A stretch of 64,000 nucleotides of DNA from an uncultured Alteromonadaceae bacterium. Its GTDB lineage: Bacteria; Pseudomonadota; Gammaproteobacteria; Enterobacterales; Alteromonadaceae. This document shows, piece after piece, positions 8,808 through 16,781 of the stretch. The stretch lies in the NCBI GenBank assembly GCA_947501935.1, contig CANMXU010000007.1, positions 101,548-165,547 on the forward strand, in the 5' to 3' direction. Below the pieces are notes generated by a model. That model was not told the DNA's origin. It searched no databases and worked only from the letters and a program-made list of their open reading frames with translations. Both the position numbers and the translations under genes were made by a program. Within the stretch, counting starts at the first letter, position 1; each line of letters opens with the position of its first letter.

Positions 8808-10391
8808 TCACTCAACCTTTTTTTCGTTGAGTAACTGGCCGTACAAACAAAAAAACGTGTTGTTATGCGACTCTTTAGCGTAATACATTGCCTTATCGGC
8901 ACAAGCTATTAAGCTTGCTAAGTCTTGATTATCTTCAGGGTAAAAAGCCGCTCCCATTGAACAGCCCACAGAAACCTCTTTATTATATTTTTCTAAAAAA
9001 TAGCTTTGTTTAATACTTTCATTGATTTTAATCGCCACCTCAACCACTTCCTGTTGAGTAAGGTTAGGCAAGATGATGACAAATTCGTCACCGCCCCAGC
9101 GAGACAATAAATCACGTCTTCTTAAAGTTACGGTGAGCTGGTTGGCAATATGTATTAATATTTCATCGCCGGCATCATGACCGTAAATGTCGTTAATCGG
9201 TTTAAATTTATTCAAGTCCATCATGATAAGGGCAAATGGAGTTTTGCTATTGATAAACTTAGTTAATGTTTGCTCAGAACCTCTACGGTTAAGTAATTGC
9301 GTGAGTTCATCAGTATTAGCCTTTAAGTCAAGGTCTTCTAACTGCAGTTTTCTTTTAGAAATATCGTGCAAAGTAATTTGATAATGCTCTTTGTAGTCGT
9401 CTGAAATACTTGAGCTAATAATGGCTTGTACCCAAATGGGTTGTTCGCTGCTTTCTGAGGGCTGTAGTTTAAATTCACCTGACGCTATTTCACTATTGCC
9501 AAAGGCAATTTCTACTCTGTTATTTAATGACTCTGGCTCTAAAAATAGTTCACTTAAATAAGGGCCATAGTTTTTTTTAAAGGGAACATTGATACGTTCA
9601 AGTAGCTTTAAAAAAGCTTGGTTATATAACAATATGTCACCTTTGGGTTCAGTTAAAATAATAGGTGAGGTTGAGTTTTCAAATAACATATGAAAATTTT
9701 TGCCAAGCTTTTCTACTTCAGTTCTTAGCATTCGCTCATCTTTTATATGTTGTTCGGTTTTAATTAACACTGAATTGATATCACTCACTAATGTGCCAAG
9801 TTCACTATGGTGATGATGAAGAGGGATATCGAGCCGAGCTGAAGTACCGGGGGTTATTTGATGTAACTGTTTCGCTATTTTTATAATGGGGGTAGTGATA
9901 ATTACTACTGAAACAAAAATTACCACTAAAGTTACTATGCTGGCTTGTACGGCGATGGCGATAACATTGTCGTTACTAATTTGTTCCGCGCGGCTTTGAA
10001 TATGGTCAATATTGGGCGTTATCAGCAATGAGCCAACTTCGCGATCTTTCTCAAAGGGCGAAAATAATTGAAATTCAATACTATTATCATCTATTTGATG
10101 GTTAGTTGAGGCGATAGATAAGGTTTTGGTTTTTATGCCAACGCTGCTGACAACACTATTAGAGACTAAGCCATTAACCACTTCTTTGAGTAATTCTTCA
10201 TCTTCTAAATAGCTGGCAATTGACGTTGTGGCAGAAACAGTAGTATTTAGTTGTACAATTTCTTGTTTACTGATTTCTAATTCATGTAAATAGGTAATAC
10301 GATAAAAAACTTGAGTTGATAGAAAGCCTACAACGGCTGCTGCAAAAGTAATAATGATCGCAAGTCGAGTAACTAGGCCACTTTTATTCAT
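8808..10391 (-). CDS. Membrane diguanylate cyclase with periplasmic sensor, HAMP, PAS and GGDEF
   Basis: A 527-residue protein. TM1 spans about residues 9-29, a periplasmic domain of about 110 residues follows, then TM2 (IVTLVVIFVSVVIITTPII), a HAMP region (residues about 170-225), a PAS domain (HMLFENSTSPIILTEP) and a GGDEF domain. The catalytic loop SRWGGDEFVIILP is intact, and the RRRD five residues before it is a product-inhibition I-site (RxxD). It should synthesise c-di-GMP from two GTP. The layout with a short two-TM sensor resembles the CHASE8-type cyclases such as YfiN/TpbB. It overlaps the upstream PstS-like gene by 8 bp and abuts the GGDEF-EAL gene, so it is translationally coupled to both. 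Confidence 0.88.
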   Translation of the reverse strand: MNKSGLVTRLAIIITFAAAVVGFLSTQVFYRITYLHELEISKQEIVQLNTTVSATTSIASYLEDEELLKEVVNGLVSNSVVSSVGIKTKTLSIASTNHQIDDNSIEFQLFSPFEKDREVGSLLITPNIDHIQSRAEQISNDNVIAIAVQASIVTLVVIFVSVVIITTPIIKIAKQLHQITPGTSARLDIPLHHHHSELGTLVSDINSVLIKTEQHIKDERMLRTEVEKLGKNFHMLFENSTSPIILTEPKGDILLYNQAFLKLLERINVPFKKNYGPYLSELFLEPESLNNRVEIAFGNSEIASGEFKLQPSESSEQPIWVQAIISSSISDDYKEHYQITLHDISKRKLQLEDLDLKANTDELTQLLNRRGSEQTLTKFINSKTPFALIMMDLNKFKPINDIYGHDAGDEILIHIANQLTVTLRRRDLLSRWGGDEFVIILPNLTQQEVVEVAIKINESIKQSYFLEKYNKEVSVGCSMGAAFYPEDNQDLASLIACADKAMYYAKESHNNTFFCLYGQLLNEKKVE

Positions 10392-10821
10392 TTAATTCAT
10401 AAACAACTTTTAATTTATTAGTGAGTAATGATTTTGGAATATAGCCAATGGCAAGCTTAGTACCTTCTATCTCATTTGCTACTTCTTGAGATGATGAAAA
10501 TTGCTGTGAAACACGCATGCGGCCGCTAAAGCGAATTCTTGACCAATAAGCATTAATGCTAGCAAGTGAACGACCAACTAATGCTTGATAAAAGCGTTTT
10601 TTAATATCTTGTTCACTATTTAGGTCAAAAGCTATGGCTTTATCACCATTAGCGAAGGCGACGTATTTCCCCATAAAAATATCGATAACTTCTGAACGTG
10701 TCATTTTGTCGATAGGATTTTGCGCATTTATTACAATGACGATGGGATCGTTTGTCATCGTTTGCGGATAAGCAGGCAAGCACAAACTAGTTAATAATAT
10801 GAATGACAGCCACTTGTTCAT
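10384..10821 (-). CDS. Small periplasmic PstS-like substrate-binding protein
   Basis: A 145-residue protein with a clear signal peptide (WLSFILLTSLCLPAYPQ). The mature part keeps one lobe of a phosphate-binding-protein-like fold: IVIVINAQNPIDKMTRSEVIDIFMG is the usual N-terminal segment of these short PBP-like proteins, followed by FYQALVGRSLASINAYWSR and an EGTKLAIGYIPKS motif. It is far shorter than transport PstS (about 270-340 residues), so it is more likely a sensor or accessory protein than a transporter subunit. It overlaps the barrel gene by 4 bp and the cyclase gene by 8 bp. Confidence 0.75.
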   Translation of the reverse strand: MNKWLSFILLTSLCLPAYPQTMTNDPIVIVINAQNPIDKMTRSEVIDIFMGKYVAFANGDKAIAFDLNSEQDIKKRFYQALVGRSLASINAYWSRIRFSGRMRVSQQFSSSQEVANEIEGTKLAIGYIPKSLLTNKLKVVYELNE

Positions 10822-12041
10822 AAGGCGAAACTCACATTTAACATATAGGTATTTACGGTTTCGGCCGGGCTTTGCCCTGAAGTATTAATCCATAAGGTAT
10901 CGCCATCGTAATCAATGTCGGTATTTTTCCATTGAAAGTTAGCCGCCACATTGGCACTTAAATCCCAGCGACAACCTAATGAAAAAGTTTTCTGATTAGA
11001 TGCAAAGTAGTTGCTGGAACTTTCAATAGCAGCAACCAGCTCAGGAATTAATGAAGGGTCAACATTCTCTTCGTTAAATTTAAAATTGGGCGAGTCAGTA
11101 AACGCATAGACACTGTAGAAAGTTAAACTGTTAAATTGATAGGCAATACTGGCATAGCCTGATTTTAGCTTGGGTATGCTAGTACTATCTGAAGTGATAC
11201 GAGCCACTTCTGCAGTTAAAATAAAATCACTTAAATAGGCTTGTGTACTTATTGAACTATAGGTGGTTTTTTTATTTTTAAGACGTAGGTCATTACTAAA
11301 TTGTTCAGCATCTTCCCAAATGAATTCAGGCACAGTGTTAATGAAGTCAATCAAATATTGATTAGTCAGTGTTTCATTAGCAAGTTTGGTATGGGTATGT
11401 TTGGCTTGAACAATCCAGTTGGTATGATCTAGGGTTAGTGATAAGCCTAAAATACTATCTAAATCTATCGGCTCGCTATTATCACCATAAGCTATATCGC
11501 CATCACTTACGCCGGTAAAAATTTTACTACTGAAAGTACTATCTAAAAACTGTGTCGTATAAGTAATATCTAAGCCATCAATATGACGATATGGGATCAG
11601 TCCATATACTTCACCGGGAACTGCAGCCCAAGTATGAGCAATATTAATATCACGATAGTCGGTGATAAAAAAAATATCAGGTGCAGTTCTCCCTAGCCGG
11701 AAAGACCAATTTACCGATGGGCTATATCTTAAAAAAGCTAAAGTAAAATATTTGCTTAAGCTAGGCTCTGTTACCTTTCTAAGTACAGCTTGGCTAGTAA
11801 AGTCGATATTGTCGGTAATTTTTTTTTCTACTTGCAAACCTAATAATGAATGGGCAAGAAAATCAACATCACCACTGTATACGCCTTCATTTACACTAAT
11901 GTCTTTGCGGTAGCCGTAACGGTCTGAATCTGAAAGGGTTAAACCAAGCGTGCCAAAGCCACTGTATTGCCAGTCGTCATTGGCAATACAGGCAAAATTC
12001 ACCAGTAAAAGCACTGAAGTTAAGGTGTAGTATTTCAACAT
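10818..12041 (-). CDS. Outer membrane beta-barrel (porin-like) protein
   Basis: A 407-residue protein with a signal peptide cleaved near CIANDDWQYSGFG. The rest alternates polar and aromatic residues in the way of amphipathic beta strands, with segments such as FGTLGLTLSD and FTLAFLRYSPSVNWSFRLGRT. It ends in TYMLNVSFAL, a strand with an aromatic residue near the C-terminus as used by outer membrane insertion. It is the first gene of the operon with the PstS-like protein and the two GGDEF proteins. The substrate is unknown. It has no plug domain, so it is a porin-like channel rather than a TonB receptor. Confidence 0.7.
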   Translation of the reverse strand: MLKYYTLTSVLLLVNFACIANDDWQYSGFGTLGLTLSDSDRYGYRKDISVNEGVYSGDVDFLAHSLLGLQVEKKITDNIDFTSQAVLRKVTEPSLSKYFTLAFLRYSPSVNWSFRLGRTAPDIFFITDYRDINIAHTWAAVPGEVYGLIPYRHIDGLDITYTTQFLDSTFSSKIFTGVSDGDIAYGDNSEPIDLDSILGLSLTLDHTNWIVQAKHTHTKLANETLTNQYLIDFINTVPEFIWEDAEQFSNDLRLKNKKTTYSSISTQAYLSDFILTAEVARITSDSTSIPKLKSGYASIAYQFNSLTFYSVYAFTDSPNFKFNEENVDPSLIPELVAAIESSSNYFASNQKTFSLGCRWDLSANVAANFQWKNTDIDYDGDTLWINTSGQSPAETVNTYMLNVSFAL

Positions 12042-12204
12042 TTAACATCTTGATGTTCTTATCATATTTTACTTAACATTAGGATAAGAGCTGAAAATAC
12101 TCAAGCTTGAACGCGGATTTTAAAAGACAATATCGTAACAGCAGAACAAAAATAATTGCTCAGTAATATAGCTGCTGTGGATTGATTGCTTTATTTACTT
12201 GTTT

Positions 12205-12636
12205 TTATTCGTTTTGACGAATTTTCTTTTTATATAGTAGGGCGATGACTTTTATAATATCACGCCAAGTAATGATGCCGATGGGATGAAAATTATCATC
12301 AACAATAGGTAAACATGAAATATGGTGTTGATGAAACAATACTGCCGCTTCGTTTAAAGAAATGCTTGCCTTTGCTGTAATGAGCTCTTTGCTCATGATT
12401 AAGTTTAATTTTTTTTGCAATAAAGCCGTGTCTTGGTAAGTTTCTTTGCGGGTACCAATGCTTGGGCTTAAATGCTGATAAAGGTCTCGGTCGGTAACTA
12501 TTCCTACTAACTTTTTGTTTTCTTTTATAATGATATGGTGAATTTTATGTTCGTCAAAAATGGTTTTTGCTTTACTTAAATCATCATCTAAGTCTAAAGC
12601 TATTATTGCTTTAGACATTAATTCATTAACGCTCAT
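12205..12636 (-). CDS. CBS-domain pair protein
   Basis: A 143-residue protein consisting of two CBS domains and nothing else. The first (about 1-60) contains IIIKENKKLVGIVTDRDLY, the second (about 75-135) ISCLPIVDDNFHPIGIITWRDI; both end in the typical GI-T-x-RD strand-helix turn. Such modules bind adenine nucleotides (AMP, ATP, SAM) and tune partner proteins. No catalytic or DNA-binding part is visible. It is monocistronic and divergent from the aldehyde dehydrogenase gene. Confidence 0.85.
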   Translation of the reverse strand: MSVNELMSKAIIALDLDDDLSKAKTIFDEHKIHHIIIKENKKLVGIVTDRDLYQHLSPSIGTRKETYQDTALLQKKLNLIMSKELITAKASISLNEAAVLFHQHHISCLPIVDDNFHPIGIITWRDIIKVIALLYKKKIRQNE

Positions 12637-12983
12637 TTAGTTCTCTTTTTAATTCTATTTGTAAAAAATTTTAAAACGACTAATTCAAACGTTCGTTTAA
12701 AAAACGATCGTCAACAAGCTAAAAGTATGCTTATATAAACCAATATACAATTAATAATTGTTGCTGTTTTCCCATTAAGCGTTTTCATTTATTTGGCAAC
12801 TAGCGCCATGGGAAGTAGCATTTTTTTAATATATTTATGGCGAGTTAACACTACTCAATTATCATTTTATTGACAATAGCGTTGGTAAATTTTTCATCCA
12901 TACTCGCGCAAGCGATATAAAGTAAAGGTGAAAGTGCCTGTTATTGTTTTCAAGCTGATAAGTTTGTGACTAAAGAGGAAATA
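12637..12983. other. Intergenic region between CBS gene and aldehyde dehydrogenase
   Basis: 347 bp between divergent genes, AT-rich. It contains the inverted-repeat operator candidate at 12684-12711 (listed separately). I see no ORF with coding character and no RNA-gene-like structure. Promoters for both flanking genes should lie here, but I cannot assign -35/-10 pairs with confidence. Confidence 0.6.
12684..12711. promoter_or_regulatory. Inverted-repeat operator candidate (TetR/PsrA-like)
   Basis: The core AAAC-GTTC-GTTT (12687-12698) is flanked by TT and AAA and fits the AAAC-N4-GTTT form reported for PsrA-type TetR regulators of fatty acid genes. It also forms the left arm of a larger repeat, ACGTTCGTTT / AAACGATCGT (10-3-10, 9 of 10 paired, 12689-12711). 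It lies about 275 bp upstream of the aldehyde dehydrogenase and about 50 bp upstream of the CBS gene. A similar core occurs at 59537-59554. The regulator assignment is inference. Confidence 0.4.
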
Positions 12984-14429
12984 ATGGCGGATAATTTATA
13001 TACACCAGAGCACGATCAACAGCAAATCTCACTAGTAGACCAAGTGTTAATCGCGCAAAAAGCGGCTTTTAAGTTAAACCGTTACCCTTCACCTCAACAA
13101 CGTATTAGTGATTTAAAAGCACTGAAAAAAGCGCTGTTAGATAATCAAGAAACTTTGGTGGCAGCTTTATCAGAAGACTTTGGTTGTCGCTCAGTGGATG
13201 ATTCAAAAATTGCCGATCTTTTACCGACGATTTTGGGCATTAATTATGCCATTAAAAATGTTAAAAAGTGGACTAAACCTTCTAAGCGTCATATTTCACC
13301 AATGTTTCAACCAGCCAAAGGCTATGTAATTTATCAACCCTTAGGTGTAGTTGGTGTGATCACGCCTTGGAATTATCCGATATTTTTAGCGATAGGGCCA
13401 TTGGCAACCGCCATAGCTGCGGGTAATCGTGCGATGATCAAAATGTCAGAATTTACCCCTAATACTAATAAAGTATTGGCTGATATTTTAAGCAGTGTTT
13501 TCTCAAACGACCAAGTTGCTTTAATTGATGGGGGGCCAAGTGTTGCAGCTCATTTTTCCAAACAAGCTTTTGACCATATATTATTTACAGGCTCAACCCG
13601 TGTTGGCAAAATGGTAATGGCCGCTGCCGCAGAACATTTAACCCCAGTAACATTAGAATTAGGCGGGAAATCACCAACCGTAATTGACGAGCAAGTGGAT
13701 GTTAGTGAAGCGGTATCTCGTTTTCTATTAGGTAAAACCCTAAATGCCGGCCAAACCTGCGTTGCCCCTGATTACATTCTTTGTCCAAGTGGACGTGTTG
13801 ATGAGTTAATTGAGTCTTGCCGTAGCTTGTTTGAAAAAATGTATCCGACCATTGCCGATAATAAAGACTACGGCAGTATGATTAACGATGCGCAATATCA
13901 GCGTTTACATGCTTGGTTAGCTGACGCTAAAGAAAAAGGTGCATCTGTAGTATCTGCCACAAATGACAGCGTAGAGAGTTGTGCCGCACAAAGAAAAATT
14001 CCATTAACCATTATCAGTAATGTTACTGACGACATGACCTTGATGCAGGAAGAAATTTTTGGGCCGTTATTACCGATTGTTAGCTATGAAAATATTGATG
14101 AGGCCATAGCTTATATTAACGATCGCCCACATCCATTAGCCTTGTATCTATGTAGTCATGACAAAGCTTTACAGCAACGTTTCATTCTAGAAACACACGC
14201 CGGCGGTATGTGTATTAATGAAGCAACCTTGCAAGTGGGCCAAGATGATATGCCATTTGGTGGAGTAGGCTCTTCAGGCATGGGGCATTACCATGGGCAT
14301 GAAGGTTTCTTGACTTTATCTAAAGCCAAATCAGTATTAGAAAAAGGCAAGTTTAGTAATTCGTCAATGGCTTTTCCCCCGTACGGAAAACTTACTCATA
14401 AGTTAATTTATAAGTTTTTTATGAAGTAA
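12984..14429 (+). CDS. NAD(P)-dependent aldehyde dehydrogenase, coniferyl aldehyde dehydrogenase type
   Basis: A 481-residue ALDH superfamily enzyme oxidising an aldehyde to the carboxylate. It shows the Rossmann segment GVVGVITPWNYPIFL, FTGSTRVGK, the general base in TLELGGKSP and the nucleophile in NAGQTCVAPDY. The hydrophobic C-terminus with a late KLIYKFFMK tail resembles the coniferyl or fatty-aldehyde dehydrogenase branch. I choose ATG 12984, behind AGAGGAA, over the in-frame GTG at 12966. The substrate is not determined by sequence; a medium or long aliphatic aldehyde is possible given the PsrA-like site upstream. Confidence 0.85.
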   Translation: MADNLYTPEHDQQQISLVDQVLIAQKAAFKLNRYPSPQQRISDLKALKKALLDNQETLVAALSEDFGCRSVDDSKIADLLPTILGINYAIKNVKKWTKPSKRHISPMFQPAKGYVIYQPLGVVGVITPWNYPIFLAIGPLATAIAAGNRAMIKMSEFTPNTNKVLADILSSVFSNDQVALIDGGPSVAAHFSKQAFDHILFTGSTRVGKMVMAAAAEHLTPVTLELGGKSPTVIDEQVDVSEAVSRFLLGKTLNAGQTCVAPDYILCPSGRVDELIESCRSLFEKMYPTIADNKDYGSMINDAQYQRLHAWLADAKEKGASVVSATNDSVESCAAQRKIPLTIISNVTDDMTLMQEEIFGPLLPIVSYENIDEAIAYINDRPHPLALYLCSHDKALQQRFILETHAGGMCINEATLQVGQDDMPFGGVGSSGMGHYHGHEGFLTLSKAKSVLEKGKFSNSSMAFPPYGKLTHKLIYKFFMK

Positions 14430-14448
14430 ATTACCTTCATTTTATTTG

Positions 14449-14482
14449 CTGTCACAAAAGTGTCATACAACTGACTTATACT
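14449..14482 (+). promoter_or_regulatory. Pho box and -10 element of the pst operon
   Basis: CTGTCACAAAAGTGTCAT (14449-14466) consists of two 7-bp direct half sites separated by 4 bp, a close match to the PhoB consensus CTGTCATA-A-CTGTCAT. A -10 box TATACT lies at 14477-14482, 10 bp after the Pho box, the expected PhoB-class spacing in which the box replaces the -35. The pstC GTG start is 39 bp further on. This predicts PhoB activation under phosphate limitation. Confidence 0.88.
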
Positions 14483-14521
14483 TGCTAAGTTGAAAAATTT
14501 GAGCGTATTAAGGTTAGTTTA

Positions 14522-16753
14522 GTGACACTTTCGTCTTTTACTGTTAACAAACGGCATGTTAAAAATAAGTTAGCTCAGTGGTTAATAACCATGGGCGGCA
14601 TTAGCGTATTATTTACGTTGATCCTTATTTTTCTTTATTTACTCTATGTTATTAAACCGGTTTTTGAATCGGCGACCGTAGAGTCCACCATTGAATTACA
14701 AGTTACTAGCCAAGCCCCAGTGCTTGCTACAGGCAGCGATGAACTAACTGAAGTTGCTTATATTATAGATAAGCAAGGTCAGCACACTTTTTATCAAGCG
14801 AAAAAAAGTGACTTTAGAGCTGTAGGAACCGAAATCCTATCTACTGCATTACTCGCTAAAAACCAAAGCATTAACTTATTAGTTGAAAGTGATACCGGTC
14901 AAACCGTACTTGCTGATTCTGGTAATAATGTTTTTGTTATTGAAAACAAGTTTACTGCCAGTTATATCGGTGATCAGCGCGATATCATGCCTAACATTGC
15001 CTACCCATTAGGTGAAGAAGGGCTTGAGGTTGACGAACAAGGCCAGGCTTTAACCCAATTAGCTTTTGCCATGAATGAAGAATTAGCCATATTTGTTGCT
15101 TTCACCGCAGATAATCGCTTAATTAAAACGACTTTAGTGGCTGAAGATGATTTTAATTACGACCCAGCTTTTGAAGCGGTTTACCAAGAAATATCTTTTG
15201 CTCAGCAAAATGTTGATGATATTCAAATAAGCCCCGATTTAGCTATGGTATTTGTGCGCAGTGGCGAGCAAGTATCTGTTTTTGAATTAGATGACGAATA
15301 CAGTGTGCCGTTAAGATCAACCATAGCTCTTGTACCAGCTAATGATTATCAAATTACCACTATGGCGTTATTATCGGGTGGCAGTTCATTATTATTTGGT
15401 GACTCGCGCGGTAAAGTCAGCCAGTGGTTTGAAATATCAACAGAGCAAGGCCGCCAATTTAAGCCAATTCGCGACTTTGAGGTTAGCGATAATGAAGCTG
15501 TTGTTAAAATTTATACCGAGCAATTTCGTAAAAGTTTTTATACCTTAACAGCCTCGGGTGAAATGGGGATGTTTTATACCACCAGTAATGCCGATTTATG
15601 GCGTGGTAAAATAGCAAAAAACTTACCTAGTGCTTTTGCTATTGCGCCAAGAGCTGACGGTATTATTAGTGTTGAAAACCAACAACTACAAATATTTGAT
15701 GTAAACAACGAACACCCTGAAGTTACTTGGAATGCTTTATGGCAAGAAGTTTGGTATGAAGGCTACCCTGAGCCAGACTATATTTGGCAGTCTACTTCTG
15801 GCTCTGATGACTTTGAAGCAAAATTCTCTTTAGTACCAATTTCATTTGGCACCATAAAAGCCGCTCTATACGCGATGTTATTTGCTGTACCAATTGCTTT
15901 ATCTGCAGCTATTTATACCGCTTATTTCATGACCCCTAAGTTACGCCGAAAAGTAAAACCAACCATTGAATTAATGGAAGCTTTACCAACCGTTATTCTA
16001 GGTTTTTTAGCCGGGCTTTGGTTAGCGCCAATTATTGAAGACTATTTACCCGCTATCATTTTACTGGTGATATTTTTACCTTTAGCAACCTTAATAACGG
16101 CTTTTCTTTGGCATAACCTGTCACAAAGTATTAAAGCCAAAATACCTGAAACCTTAGCGCCAATTATTCTATTACCGGTATTAATTGCTGCTGCTTATTT
16201 AGCCTTTGTATTGTCTCCTATTTTGGAAAGTTTATTTTTTGGTGGCGATATTCGCCAATATATTACCAACAATTTAGGTATCAATTTTGACCAACGTAAC
16301 GCTTTAGTGGTTGGTATTGCTATGGGCTTTGCGGTTATACCAACCATTTTCTCTATGGCTGAAGATGCTATTTTCAGTGTGCCAAAGCACTTAACCAGCG
16401 GTTCATTAGCCCTTGGTGCTACGCAGTGGCAAACCTTAGTTAAAGTGGTGCTGTTAACGGCAAGTCCAGGTATTTTCTCTGCCATTATGATGGGACTTGG
16501 TCGTGCTGTTGGCGAAACCATGATTGTTTTAATGGCCACGGGTAATACACCAATTTTAGATTGGAGTATTTTCCAAGGCATGCGTACTTTAGCTGCGAAT
16601 ATTGCGGTTGAAATGCCTGAGTCTGAAGTAGGTAGTTCGCACTATCGTATTTTATTCTTAGCAGCATTTGTTCTATTTGTTTTCACCTTTGTTTTTAATA
16701 CCTTGGCTGAATTTGTTCGTCAACGTTTACGCGAAAAATATAGCTCGTTATAA
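14522..16753 (+). CDS. pstC: Phosphate ABC transporter permease PstC (long form)
   Basis: A 743-residue inner-membrane permease of the high-affinity phosphate importer. One TM helix (about residues 20-45) is followed by a soluble periplasmic domain of about 390 residues, then the ABC permease core with about six TM helices. The EAA-type coupling loop is visible at GSLALGATQWQTLVKVVLLTASPGIFSA. E. coli PstC is only about 320 residues; the large insertion with WD-like repeats (for example LLSGGSSLLFGDSRGKVSQW) is typical of the Vibrio-Shewanella-Colwellia type. The start is GTG at 14522, directly downstream of the Pho promoter. First gene of pstC-pstA-pstB-phoU. Confidence 0.93.
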   Translation: MTLSSFTVNKRHVKNKLAQWLITMGGISVLFTLILIFLYLLYVIKPVFESATVESTIELQVTSQAPVLATGSDELTEVAYIIDKQGQHTFYQAKKSDFRAVGTEILSTALLAKNQSINLLVESDTGQTVLADSGNNVFVIENKFTASYIGDQRDIMPNIAYPLGEEGLEVDEQGQALTQLAFAMNEELAIFVAFTADNRLIKTTLVAEDDFNYDPAFEAVYQEISFAQQNVDDIQISPDLAMVFVRSGEQVSVFELDDEYSVPLRSTIALVPANDYQITTMALLSGGSSLLFGDSRGKVSQWFEISTEQGRQFKPIRDFEVSDNEAVVKIYTEQFRKSFYTLTASGEMGMFYTTSNADLWRGKIAKNLPSAFAIAPRADGIISVENQQLQIFDVNNEHPEVTWNALWQEVWYEGYPEPDYIWQSTSGSDDFEAKFSLVPISFGTIKAALYAMLFAVPIALSAAIYTAYFMTPKLRRKVKPTIELMEALPTVILGFLAGLWLAPIIEDYLPAIILLVIFLPLATLITAFLWHNLSQSIKAKIPETLAPIILLPVLIAAAYLAFVLSPILESLFFGGDIRQYITNNLGINFDQRNALVVGIAMGFAVIPTIFSMAEDAIFSVPKHLTSGSLALGATQWQTLVKVVLLTASPGIFSAIMMGLGRAVGETMIVLMATGNTPILDWSIFQGMRTLAANIAVEMPESEVGSSHYRILFLAAFVLFVFTFVFNTLAEFVRQRLREKYSSL

Positions 16754-16781
16754 ACGACGCATTCAAGGTAAGGAATATTTA

